Made by a program: the position numbers and the translations under genes. DNA of 64,000 nt, taken from positions 1 through 64,000 of the forward strand of contig DASTZZ010000017.1 of NCBI GenBank assembly GCA_035764005.1, in the 5' to 3' direction. Below, one piece after another: positions 16,049 to 24,020 of this stretch. Position 1 is the stretch's first letter; every line of letters starts with the position of its first letter. Below the pieces are notes generated by a model. The model was not told where the DNA came from, made no database searches, and saw only the letters and a list, made by a program, of their open reading frames with translations. This DNA is from Terriglobales bacterium. Lineage in GTDB: Bacteria > Acidobacteriota > Terriglobia > Terriglobales > Acidobacteriaceae.

Positions 16049-16324
16049 TTACTGACCGCCCCGCGGAACTAAGACGGGTGGAGATCCAGGATGTCCAGTG
16101 CCGGGGCCGCAATCGCCATGAGGACATGGATCGAATCCCGAACCCGGAACGGAGCCGATACCGCCTCCCGCACTTGACCCGTCTACCGCTGGCACATTGA
16201 GTAAAGGCCCGTGTCCGCCGCCGGGTGCCCAATCCTTTTCCCATCCTGATACATCCTGTTCACCTTCCACGCATCGGGTGCCCCACTCTCGCGTGCCGTT
16301 CGCGAGGGTGGGGTATAAGGTCAA
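16049..16324 (-). pseudogene. Truncated Rhs-type tip 4, cut by the RAYT element
   Basis: The last ~50 codons (GPLLNVPAVDGSSAGGGIGS, then FDPCPHGDCGPGTGHPGSPP) are the Gly/Pro/Cys-rich linker type seen after Rhs cores, ending at TAA 16049. Its 5' portion reads through the REP hairpin (16281-16313) and is not Rhs-like, so the original upstream gene has been lost where the RAYT/REP unit begins. A toxin domain is not preserved. Confidence 0.45.
16276..16313. repeat. REP-like hairpin on the 3' side of the RAYT gene
   Basis: GGGTG then CCCCACTCTCGCG-TGCCGTT-CGCGAGGGTGGGG: 13-bp arms with one mismatch. The same hairpin occurs in inverted orientation beyond the 5' end of the transposase gene (16931-16969), the usual REP-RAYT-REP layout. 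Confidence 0.8.
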
Positions 16325-16896
16325 TCGCCTCCCACGGTAGTCGGTTTCACCATGCGCAGTCTAGGGTTTGGGTTTAGTCCCTCGATCCAGACCACGCTCT
16401 TCTCGCCAAAATAGTAGGCTCGGAAACTGCTCCAGGCCCATAATTCTGGCGATGGTACCAGTCCCCTCTTAACTGGATTTCTGTGCATATAGCGCAGCTT
16501 CTCGATGATCTTTCTGCGAGTGTAGACGTTGAAGTCATAAAAGCGAGGCTGAAAGAAATGACGCTTCTTCTGCTTTCCATTTTCTCTCCACAAGCCGAGT
16601 TGATTCTGGCTCTTTCGTCGAGGCGGCAGCAGACGGTGACCGACCCTTTGCTTTAAGACCTGCAGCACAGTAGAAGCCGTCCCGATTTCAGGCTCACCGA
16701 TCAAAACGTGGAAGTGCTCGGGCATGACCACATAGCCGACAACCTCAAACCGATACTTGCGCCGAACCTGCTCGAAGATGCGAAGGAAGACATCGCGACA
16801 ACGCCGGCTTCCCAGAAGCGGCTCCCGTTTGTAGCAACTGCAGGTAACGAAATGAAGGTCACCATGACCGTAAATGCGCTTTAGACGCGCAGGCAT
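16321..16896 (-). CDS. REP-associated tyrosine transposase (RAYT, Y1/HUH family)
   Basis: A 191-residue protein with the TnpA_REP/IS200-like fold: N-terminal HFVTCSCYKREPLL, the HUH metal-binding motif in VVMPEHFHVLI (His61, His63), and the C-terminal catalytic Tyr region RFYDFNVYTRRK (Tyr120 or Tyr125), then KLRYMHRNPVKRGLV, which is diagnostic of RAYTs. It is a single-strand DNA nuclease that acts on REP hairpins. Matching REP hairpins lie on both sides in opposite orientation, so the whole unit is 16276-16969. It lies at the boundary between the Rhs tip island and the permease operon and probably truncated tip 4. Appears intact. Confidence 0.93.
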   Translation of the reverse strand: MPARLKRIYGHGDLHFVTCSCYKREPLLGSRRCRDVFLRIFEQVRRKYRFEVVGYVVMPEHFHVLIGEPEIGTASTVLQVLKQRVGHRLLPPRRKSQNQLGLWRENGKQKKRHFFQPRFYDFNVYTRRKIIEKLRYMHRNPVKRGLVPSPELWAWSSFRAYYFGEKSVVWIEGLNPNPRLRMVKPTTVGGD

Positions 16897-16930
16897 GGCG
16901 CCAAATTATAGACCTGCCACCCTCATCGCA

Positions 16931-16969
16931 GCCCACCCTCGCGAACGGCACGCGAGAGTGGGGCACCCG
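16931..16969. repeat. REP-like hairpin on the 5' side of the RAYT gene
   Basis: CCCACCCTCGCG-AACGGCA-CGCGAGAGTGGGG is the inverted counterpart of the hairpin at 16276-16313. GGTGGGGCACCC-type partial copies follow to about 17037, suggesting more than one REP event here. Confidence 0.8.
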
Positions 16970-17060
16970 AGTCCTAGACATCCAGAACAGCATATCAATA
17001 TGGGAAAGGGTGGGGCACCCGGTGGGGCACCCCGGCACCACAAAGTTTCCCGCCACCGTC

Positions 17061-19727
17061 TTACTCGTAGCGCAGCACCACCATCGGATCCAGGCGGCTG
17101 GCGCGGCGTGCAGGCACGAAGCTGGCGAGCAACGCTATCCCAATAAGAATCAAAGTGCATAATCCAAATGTCAGCGGATCAAGCGGTTTGATTTCAAACA
17201 ACAGCGTTTGCATGTAACGGCTCAAGACCATTGCGGCGCCCAGCCCAATTAGCACTCCGACCAGTGCAAGCAGCAAACCTTCGCGTAAGACCATCAGCGC
17301 GATATCGGAAGCGCGTGCCCCAAGCGCCATGCGAACGCCAAGCTCATGCGTGCGCTGCGTGACGGCGTAGGCGATCACGCCATAAATGCCTACCGCGGCG
17401 AGCAACAGGCCGAGCAATCCGAACGAAGACATCAGCGCCGTGCGGAAGCGCGGTTCGGCCATGTCGCGCCACAACTGATCACGCAAGGTTTGTGGCTCGC
17501 TGACGATAGCGGTCTTATCTACGCTCGCTACCTGCTCCCGGATGGCTGCCGCAACCAGCTTTGGTTCGAGGGCGGTGCGAACAAACAGTCCTGTCGAGAT
17601 GAGGCTGTGTTTGGTTTGCGCGAGTGGGAGATAAAACGCCGCGTCGGGTGCTTCCCAGGGAATGATGTCGCGGGCATCGCCGACCTGTCCGACGATTTCA
17701 ATCCACTCGGGCTTGCTCTGCTTGTCGGCGCCGAGTGCCAGGTGCTTGCCGACGGCGGCGCCTCCAAAATATTGCCGCGCGAAGGATTTATTGACGATTG
17801 CGACCGCAGGCATCCCGGCGTGATCGGCGGCAGTAAAGGCGCGGCCGTGTACCACGGGAATTTCGAGAGTATCGAAATATCCCGGCGAAATCTCCGTGTA
17901 CTGTATGGACTTCCAGGTGCCGTCATTCTTTCCCCGACCTTCAACCGCCCACAGCCAGAACATCATCTTTGATCCCGTCTCCAACGGAAACGATGGCATC
18001 AGCGCCGCATTCTTCACGCCGGGCACGGCAAGCGCACGCTGCAACACCTCATCGAAGAAAGGTAAACAAGGCCGGTCCTTGCCGCACCTTCCAGGTTGCG
18101 TGCTCACGTTGATGGTAAGGAGGTGATCGGCGTGAAAACCGATATCGACATTTGTCAGCTTGATGAAACTTCGTATGAGCAGCGCCGAGCCGGCTAGCAG
18201 GACCATAGCGCAGGCGATCTCGGCGACAATCAATGCCGAGCGCAGCCGGTGCGGGCGACGCGATTCGAGCGCTGACGGACTGATTGTGCCGCTTTGCTTC
18301 AATCCGCTCTCAATATTCACACCCGAAACCTGCCAGGCGGCGACAGTTCCGAAGAAAATGCCGAAGAAGAGCGACACGCCGAGTGCGTACCACAACATAA
18401 TTGGGTGGAAGTGCAACTGCTCGATGCGCGGGGTGCCGCTGGGAGCGATCACACGCAATGTTTCCACTCCTGAGCGTGCGAGCAGTACGCCAAGTGCGCC
18501 GCCAATCAACGACAGCAAGACTGTTTCGACCACGAGTTGCCGAACAACGCGCCAGCGCGAGGCGCCAAGCGCCAGCCGGAGAGCGACTTCGCGTCGCCGC
18601 GACCAGCCGCGATAAAGCACGAGATTGCTGACGTTCAGGCAGGCGATTAGCAACAGAAAGGTAACTGCGCCGGCCAGTACTAGCAGCGGCTTCCTGCCGC
18701 GATCGACCAGATCGTCTTGAAGCAACTTGGGATATAGCGTCGCGTTGCGGTAAGTCTTGGGATACTCCTGCGATAGTGCGGACGCAATCACCTGCAATTC
18801 CGTTCGCGTTTCATTCAGAGTTACCCCGGGTTTGAGGCGCGCGATCGCGAATTTTCCGCGCCACCCGAAGGCCAGCTTCTCGGAAGCAGTGGGCACCATA
18901 GGAAAGTAAAGACTTGGGCCCAGGTATCCGCTCGAGGATGCGAACTTTGCGGGCATGATTCCAATCACTTCGTATTCGAGAGCGTCACCACCGTTTCGTA
19001 GAACGATGCTCTTTCCGACGATATCGGGATCACCGCCGAATAGTTTTTCCCATGCCTGATGGTTGAGCACGACAACATGGTCTCGACCTTGCTGTGCGTC
19101 CGTGGACAAAATCCAACGGCCCGCCTCCGGCTTAATTCCCAGAATGGAAAAGAAGTTTCCGCTAACTCGGCCAGCCCGGACCGAGCCGCTTCCTTCCAGC
19201 CAAAATACTTGATTCTCAAACGTGCCAATGCCTTCCATCGCGGTTGATCGGGCAGCGATGGCATCTACTTCCGGGAGTGAGAGCGGCAATTCCTGGTTAG
19301 TTGGGTCCTTGGCAAAAATGACAACGAGGCGGTCGGAATTGGGATACTCCAGCGGCGCCAGCAAAATCGCATAAATAGCACTGAAGATTGCAGTGTTTGC
19401 GCCGATGCCGAGTGCCAGCGTCACGACTGCTGCCGCCGTGAACCAAACGTTTTTCTTCAAGAAGCGAAAGCTATAGCGAACGTCCTGCAATAGGCTTTCG
19501 ACAAAGGCAATGCTTTGCTGATCGCGGTAAGTTTCCGTGATCGCTTCGACCGCTCCGAATTTGAGGAGCGCCTGGCGGCGAGCTTCGACGCGCGACATGC
19601 CGCAGCGGATGTTTTCTTCAGTCTGCAGGAAGATATGTTCTTCAATCTCGGAGCGAAGCCGCTCGTCATTCCGGCGCCGCAGGACAAGGTTGGCGAAGCG
19701 GACAAACATCTGCCTAAGAGCATTCAT
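17061..19727 (-). CDS. ADOP-family (MacB-like) ABC transporter permease
   Basis: An 888-residue membrane protein. The N-terminal ~90 residues are the soluble domain found in acidobacterial duplicated orphan permeases (RRRNDERLRSEIEEHIFLQT, then ARRQALLKFGAVEAITETYRD). Then follow two MacB periplasmic core/FtsX units: first TM and AVVTLALGIGANTAIFSAIY, an FtsX block with ACLNVSNLVLYRGWSRRREVALRLALGAS, and a second FtsX block at the C-terminus (GVYGVIAYAVTQRTHELGVR-type, ending RASRLDPMVVLRYE). No ATPase domain or ATPase gene is adjacent, typical of this family. It overlaps the PadR gene by 4 nt (ATGA), so the two are one operon. Substrate unknown. Confidence 0.92.
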   Translation of the reverse strand: MNALRQMFVRFANLVLRRRNDERLRSEIEEHIFLQTEENIRCGMSRVEARRQALLKFGAVEAITETYRDQQSIAFVESLLQDVRYSFRFLKKNVWFTAAAVVTLALGIGANTAIFSAIYAILLAPLEYPNSDRLVVIFAKDPTNQELPLSLPEVDAIAARSTAMEGIGTFENQVFWLEGSGSVRAGRVSGNFFSILGIKPEAGRWILSTDAQQGRDHVVVLNHQAWEKLFGGDPDIVGKSIVLRNGGDALEYEVIGIMPAKFASSSGYLGPSLYFPMVPTASEKLAFGWRGKFAIARLKPGVTLNETRTELQVIASALSQEYPKTYRNATLYPKLLQDDLVDRGRKPLLVLAGAVTFLLLIACLNVSNLVLYRGWSRRREVALRLALGASRWRVVRQLVVETVLLSLIGGALGVLLARSGVETLRVIAPSGTPRIEQLHFHPIMLWYALGVSLFFGIFFGTVAAWQVSGVNIESGLKQSGTISPSALESRRPHRLRSALIVAEIACAMVLLAGSALLIRSFIKLTNVDIGFHADHLLTINVSTQPGRCGKDRPCLPFFDEVLQRALAVPGVKNAALMPSFPLETGSKMMFWLWAVEGRGKNDGTWKSIQYTEISPGYFDTLEIPVVHGRAFTAADHAGMPAVAIVNKSFARQYFGGAAVGKHLALGADKQSKPEWIEIVGQVGDARDIIPWEAPDAAFYLPLAQTKHSLISTGLFVRTALEPKLVAAAIREQVASVDKTAIVSEPQTLRDQLWRDMAEPRFRTALMSSFGLLGLLLAAVGIYGVIAYAVTQRTHELGVRMALGARASDIALMVLREGLLLALVGVLIGLGAAMVLSRYMQTLLFEIKPLDPLTFGLCTLILIGIALLASFVPARRASRLDPMVVLRYE

Positions 19728-20071
19728 TTCAGATCCTCCGCTTTGACTGCGAAGAACCGCGCGATGATGTCCGCGGTTTGCTGCCAGTCTCGAGTCTCCG
19801 CTTCAAGCCGCTTTCGTCCGGCGCGCGTGAGTCGGTAATAGCGCGCCTTGCGATTGTTCTCCGAGACGCCCCAGTCGGAAGCGATCGCGCCTTCCTGCTC
19901 CAGCTTCAGCAATACCGGATACAGGGTCCCCTGATTTACCGCCAGCAAGTCGCCGCTGATCTGCTCAATTCGCCGCGCGATGCCATACCCGTGTAACGAG
20001 CCCATTACGTCGAGCGTCTTCAGCACCATGAGAGCTACGGTGCCCTGCTGCACTTCGATTCGGTCTTTCAT
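19724..20071 (-). CDS. PadR-family transcriptional regulator
   Basis: A 115-residue winged-helix protein. ATG at 20071 is chosen because the family N-terminus (MKDRIEVQQGTVALMVLKTL) begins there. It contains the PadR signature GSLHGYGIARRIEQIS..LAVNQGTLYPVLLKLEQEGAI and the wing ENNRKARYYRLTRAGRKRLE. It is translationally coupled to the downstream permease (4-nt overlap). PadR-ADOP pairs are common in Acidobacteria; it probably represses its own operon. Confidence 0.93.
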   Translation of the reverse strand: MKDRIEVQQGTVALMVLKTLDVMGSLHGYGIARRIEQISGDLLAVNQGTLYPVLLKLEQEGAIASDWGVSENNRKARYYRLTRAGRKRLEAETRDWQQTADIIARFFAVKAEDLK

Positions 20072-20206
20072 CTCGCACTCATGTAGGTACGCTACAGGAC
20101 GCGTCCACAATACCACACTTTCCTCTTGGAAACCAACAGGTCAGCCGGTGTTGCACGAAAGCTCCGCAACGCGGCACCTTGCTCGAAGTTTATTTCGCTG
20201 TTGAAC

Positions 20207-20681
20207 CACATTAAAAATGTCCCCTTGAAACCTCGATAGAAATGTCCCCTTTTAGAGTGCCTCCGGGAGTGAGGAGGAGGCAGATTGGGGCGAACCGGAT
20301 TGAGCGGGAAAGAGTTGAACCGGGTAGAGGTGCTGGGACGAGTCAAGAGCGGAGAACTGAAGCTGGCGGAAGCCAGGGAGCTGATGGAGGTGAGCTATCG
20401 GCAGGCCAAGCGGATCTGGAAGATGTTTCAGAGCCGCGGGGCAGAAGGCTCACAGCACGGCAACTGTGGGCGAGGATCGAACCGAGCCTGCAAAGTGGAG
20501 TTTCGTGAACAGGTGATGAAGCGAGTGCGGGAGCGGTACGCGGACTTCGGGGCGACGCTGCAATCGCAAGTTCAACAAATGCATGTTTTCATCTACCAAC
20601 AGATCTTCCAATGCATCTGTTTGAACCTACAACCAAGGGGACATTTCTATTGTGGCAAGGACGGGGACATTTCTATTGTGG
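20207..20681. mobile_element. Internally deleted insertion sequence with both terminal inverted repeats
   Basis: The ends CCACATTAAAAATGTCCCC (20207) and the complement of CCACAATAGAAATGTCCCC (20663-20681) match at 17 of 19 positions. A second GAAATGTCCCC copy lies just inside each end (about 20238-20250; 20635-20646). Between them is only the 5' part of a transposase gene joined to unrelated sequence, so this is a 475-bp non-autonomous derivative. No clear target duplication is visible. Confidence 0.75.
20285..20560 (+). pseudogene. Transposase N-terminal fragment (ISNCY/IS481-like helix-turn-helix)
   Basis: A reading from TTG 20285 gives ELNRVEVLGRVKSGELKLAE, then YRQAKRIWKMFQSRG and ERYADFGATL, the start of a family of transposases with two N-terminal HTH units. 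Homology ends abruptly at about 20560, before any DDE catalytic residue, so the gene is dead. Confidence 0.7.
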
Positions 20682-20821
20682 TATGACAAGTCCACAAGAT
20701 TTCGCTTGACTTTCGCCCGATTTCGTCATAGCACAGAGGTAGAGGTCAGAATGGATCGCGGCACAGGGAGTATGTTCATGGTTTCTCTCAAGGCGAGGTT
20801 GGTGGCTGCGGGTCCCGTCGG

Positions 20822-20990
20822 GGGCATCACTGTCGGACAGCTGGATCCATGGATCTCACGAGATCCGATGAGATTCGCATGAGATCAGGCATCGGATATT
20901 TCACGCTTGGCGATGAGATATCTCGTCCGTCGCGATGGGATGTCTGATGAGATCGGATGGGATTGGATGGGATCGGATGAGATTTCGCAA
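20822..20990. repeat. Degenerate GATGAGAT / GGATGGGAT repeat tract
   Basis: At least ten near-copies of GATGAGAT, GATGGGAT or GAGATC follow one another (e.g. ATGAGATCGGATGGGATTGG). No open frame explains them. They could be a decayed short-repeat array or a binding-site cluster. Confidence 0.55.
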
Positions 20991-21029
20991 CTTTTGGATC
21001 AGCCTGCCAATGGCTTTGATGCTTCGGCT

Positions 21030-21088
21030 GTGGGGTTAACCCCACGAGATGCTGGGGTTAACGCCGTGGAAAATTCGGGGTTAACCCC
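21030..21088. promoter_or_regulatory. Three phased GGGGTTAACCCC palindromes upstream of tldE
   Basis: GTGGGGTTAACCCCAC (21030-21045, perfect 16-bp palindrome), GGGGTTAACGCC (21054-21065) and GGGGTTAACCCC (21077-21088) are centred 22 and 23 bp apart, about two helical turns. They lie about 200-250 bp before the TldE start. Spacing and symmetry suggest a cooperative operator, but a repeat-derived origin is possible. Confidence 0.45.
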
Positions 21089-21289
21089 ACGGTTGGAATG
21101 CGCCGAGAACCAGGTTTCTGCTTGCTCGCAAATCATTGATAGCTTGTGAGATGTTCAAAGCTTTCGCCAATCTGATTGGCCATCCAGTGACAAATTTCGT
21201 GAGATTTTGATTTCAAAAAATCGAAGAGTCTGCTCCCAAGCGCCGAGCAATCGAAAAGCAGCCGAAGGCGTCGAATACTATAGACAGTC

Positions 21290-22684
21290 ATGCTCTCCGA
21301 AGAACGCATTCAGGACATCTTCTCGCGCATTCAGAAATTCTCCTCGGCTGACGGGGTGGAAGCCATCATTGGCGGAGGCAGCAGCGCGCTTACTCGCTTC
21401 GCCAACAACACCATTCATCAAAACGTTGCGGAGGAAGGATACGTCGTCTCTATTCGCGTTGCGCTCGATCATAGGACGGCGCGGGCCAGCACTAACAAGC
21501 TCGACGATGAGAGTCTGAAGCGTGCGGTGCAGTCTGCCGAGCAGATTGCGCGCGTGCAGGAGTCCGATGCCGATCTGCTTCCGCTCGCTACGCCCGATGA
21601 AGCCAAGCAGGCGAGCTCGGTGCAGCGCCATTTTGCGCAGACGGCGGCGATCAAGCCGGAGGATCGGGCTGCCGCTGTGGAGCAGATCGTGGCCGTCGCC
21701 AAGCAGCATAATCAGACGACCGCCGGCATCTACTCGACTTCCGAGCATCTGGAAGCGCTGGTGAATTCACGCGGCGTGATGCATATGCATCGGCAGACGA
21801 GTTCGGAAGTTTCCATCACCATGCTCGCTCCCGACTCCTCGGGATGGCAAAAGGCGAACTCGCCGAATGTTGCCAATCTGAATCCGAAGCGCCTGGCGGA
21901 GATTGCGGCGGAGAAGGCTTCGCGTTCGGCTCATCCTCGCGAAGTGCAGGCAGGGAAGTACACGGTCGTACTTGAGCCGGCGGCCGTCCTCGATCTGCTT
22001 GGCTTCATGTTCTTTGACTTCGGCGGCACTGCGCTGCTCGAGCAAAGATCATTTCTGAATAACCGGATTGGGAAGAAGTTGTTTGGAGAGAACATCACGA
22101 TTCACGACGATGTCTACCATCCGCTGCAATCGGGAGCGGCGTTTGACGGCGAAGGCGTTCCGCGCCGGCGCGTGACGCTGGTAGAGAAGGGAATTGTCAA
22201 GAACCTGGTTTATTCCCGCGCAACGGCTCAGAAGATGCAGAAATCGGAACTGGCTTCCCAATTAGGGAAGATCGCTCCTACCGGCCACGGCTTTCCGCTG
22301 CCCAACGAGATTGGCGACGCGCCGATGAACATCGTTGTCGAAGGTGGAAACGAGGGAGGGAAGAAAGATGCGCAGACTGTCGACCAGATGGTCGCGTCCA
22401 CCGAGCGCGGGATTCTCGTTACACGTCTGTGGTATATCCGCGAGGTCGATCCTTACGAGAAGATCCTCACCGGCATGACCCGCGACGGCACGTTCCTCAT
22501 CGAGAATGGGAAACTGGTCAGCGGGGTGCGGAATTTCCGCTTCAATCAAAGCCTGGTGGACATGTTGCAAAATGTTGCAGCTTTGGGGACCTCGGTGCGG
22601 GCCAGCGGCGAGGAGTCGTTCGACATGGTGGTGCCGCCGATGAAGGTGAACAACTTCAATTTCACGGAGATAACGAAATTCTGA
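21290..22684 (+). CDS. TldE/PmbA-family protein (TldD/TldE protease subunit)
   Basis: A 464-residue protein of the TldD/PmbA superfamily: N-terminal domain with ITGGGSSALTRFANNTIHQN-like start, central VNSRGVMHMHRQTSSEVSIT and LEPAAVLDLLGFMFFDF, and the C-terminal VEGGNEGGKKDAQTVDQMV then GILVTRLWYIREVDP. It lacks the HExxxH metal motif, so it is the TldE (non-catalytic) type. The catalytic partner TldD is at 24759-26228 on the other strand. Together they form a heterodimeric zinc protease that trims unfolded peptides or modified-peptide leaders. Confidence 0.9.
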   Translation: MLSEERIQDIFSRIQKFSSADGVEAIIGGGSSALTRFANNTIHQNVAEEGYVVSIRVALDHRTARASTNKLDDESLKRAVQSAEQIARVQESDADLLPLATPDEAKQASSVQRHFAQTAAIKPEDRAAAVEQIVAVAKQHNQTTAGIYSTSEHLEALVNSRGVMHMHRQTSSEVSITMLAPDSSGWQKANSPNVANLNPKRLAEIAAEKASRSAHPREVQAGKYTVVLEPAAVLDLLGFMFFDFGGTALLEQRSFLNNRIGKKLFGENITIHDDVYHPLQSGAAFDGEGVPRRRVTLVEKGIVKNLVYSRATAQKMQKSELASQLGKIAPTGHGFPLPNEIGDAPMNIVVEGGNEGGKKDAQTVDQMVASTERGILVTRLWYIREVDPYEKILTGMTRDGTFLIENGKLVSGVRNFRFNQSLVDMLQNVAALGTSVRASGEESFDMVVPPMKVNNFNFTEITKF

Positions 22685-22754
22685 AGAGGAGGGAGTTCGA
22701 CGGAGGGTAACACCCGGAAGTACATGTCCTCTGTGTCCTTTCGCGCAGGCAGGG

Positions 22755-23135
22755 ATGTACTTTAGTAACTTTAATCAGCCGATGACAGCAGATATAACTC
22801 CAGCCAACTCCATCCCCCAAGGATCCACCGTGGACGAATTAAGAAGTTCAGTTCGGTTTCCTCTGAAGCTTCCGGTTGAAGTTCAAGCTGAACCCGGCGG
22901 CGTGCCCGGCCAGACCGAGGACATTTCGGCGGGCGGCGTGTTGTTCTACATGGATGCGGCGCTCGAGATCGGCTCGATCATCGACTTCAGCATTTCTATG
23001 CCGTGCAGTGTTCTTGGCACCGCTACCGATGTGGTAGTGAAATGCACTGGACGTGTGGTACGCTGCTCCAAACACGGCGATCGAACGGCAGTCGCAGCAG
23101 TGATCGACGAATACCATTTTGATCGCTCCCAGTAG
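22755..23135 (+). CDS. PilZ-domain protein
   Basis: A 126-residue protein (ATG 22782 is an alternative start). The PilZ fold shows RSSVRFPLKLPVEVQ followed by TEDISAGGVLFYMDAAL, the second half-motif (D/N)xSxxG that contacts cyclic-di-GMP. The RxxxR half is reduced to RSSVR. It is single-domain, followed 9 nt later by a response-regulator-like gene in the same direction, so they are probably co-transcribed. Confidence 0.82.
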   Translation: MYFSNFNQPMTADITPANSIPQGSTVDELRSSVRFPLKLPVEVQAEPGGVPGQTEDISAGGVLFYMDAALEIGSIIDFSISMPCSVLGTATDVVVKCTGRVVRCSKHGDRTAVAAVIDEYHFDRSQ

Positions 23136-23144
23136 ATAGAAATC

Positions 23145-23957
23145 ATGAGTAGCAGCGGCGGTTCCAAATCGCCAGACAATTCAGCACCTCAGCGCGAAGA
23201 GGAATCCGTCGCCGTCAATGGCGCTGACAAGAGCTCGATCGGCCTGCCGACGATTCGCGTCATCCTCGCCGATACCCAGGCGATTTATCGCGTCGGCACG
23301 AAGAAGATCTTTGCTCTCGAGGACGACATTCGAGTCGTTTCTCAGGCGGAAAATCTTGGCCAGGTTCTGGCAGCCGTCTCCAAATTTCCTGCCGACGTTC
23401 TTCTGTTTGAAGCATCCATATCTCCCAATTCGCCGGAAGCCATCGGCGAAGTTCTGAAGCGCTCACCGCATTTGAAGGTGATTGTGCTCTCGCCGGAGAA
23501 CGATGAGGACACAACCGTCGAATACTTCCGCCGCGGAGTGCGCGGACTTCTGCCTCGCAACATCGCTCCGGAGATGCTGGTGAAGTGCGTCCGCAAAGTC
23601 TTTGCCGGCGAAACCTGGATCGACAATCAGAGCGTCAACTGGGTGATCGAAGCCTATCGCGCGCAGGCCGCGCAGCTTACATCGCCGCGTCCCAAAACGA
23701 AACTTTCGGATAAAGAACTGCTCATCATCTCCTGCGTCACGCAGGGAATGCGGAATAAGGAAATCGCCAACGAAATCGGCACGACCGAGCAGGTAGTGAA
23801 GAACTATCTGCGCAAGGTGTATGACAAGCTGGGAGTCTCCGACCGGCTTGAGCTGGCTCTCTACTGCATCCATCACCGGCTGCTCCAGGGCTCTGGCAAG
23901 GGCCAAATTCCTGATGAGTCCGCCGCGGCGATTGCTGGCGCTGCCGTCAGCGAATAA
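23145..23957 (+). CDS. NarL/LuxR-type response regulator with degenerate receiver
   Basis: A 270-residue protein. A ~35-residue disordered head precedes a receiver domain (about 37-150), and a LuxR helix-turn-helix closes it (about 185-250: LSDKELLIISCVTQGMRNKE, then NYLRKVYDKLGVSDR). The receiver is abnormal: the acidic pair is Asp43-Thr44, the phospho-acceptor position in DVLLFEAS is Glu89 instead of Asp, and the conserved Lys appears as Arg137. Glu can mimic phospho-Asp, so the protein may be constitutively active or respond to a non-phosphorylation signal. No cognate kinase is nearby; PilZ is directly upstream. Confidence 0.88.
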   Translation: MSSSGGSKSPDNSAPQREEESVAVNGADKSSIGLPTIRVILADTQAIYRVGTKKIFALEDDIRVVSQAENLGQVLAAVSKFPADVLLFEASISPNSPEAIGEVLKRSPHLKVIVLSPENDEDTTVEYFRRGVRGLLPRNIAPEMLVKCVRKVFAGETWIDNQSVNWVIEAYRAQAAQLTSPRPKTKLSDKELLIISCVTQGMRNKEIANEIGTTEQVVKNYLRKVYDKLGVSDRLELALYCIHHRLLQGSGKGQIPDESAAAIAGAAVSE

Positions 23958-24020
23958 TCTCGTGCGCACTAGAGATTGTGTTGCCGCTTTCAAATTCCCA
24001 TTTTGGGAACGTCAAAACGG

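Noticed and set aside
23995-24009. Hairpin TTCCCATTTTGGGAA as a terminator
   Set aside because: Six-bp AT-poor stem with no T run; too weak to support.
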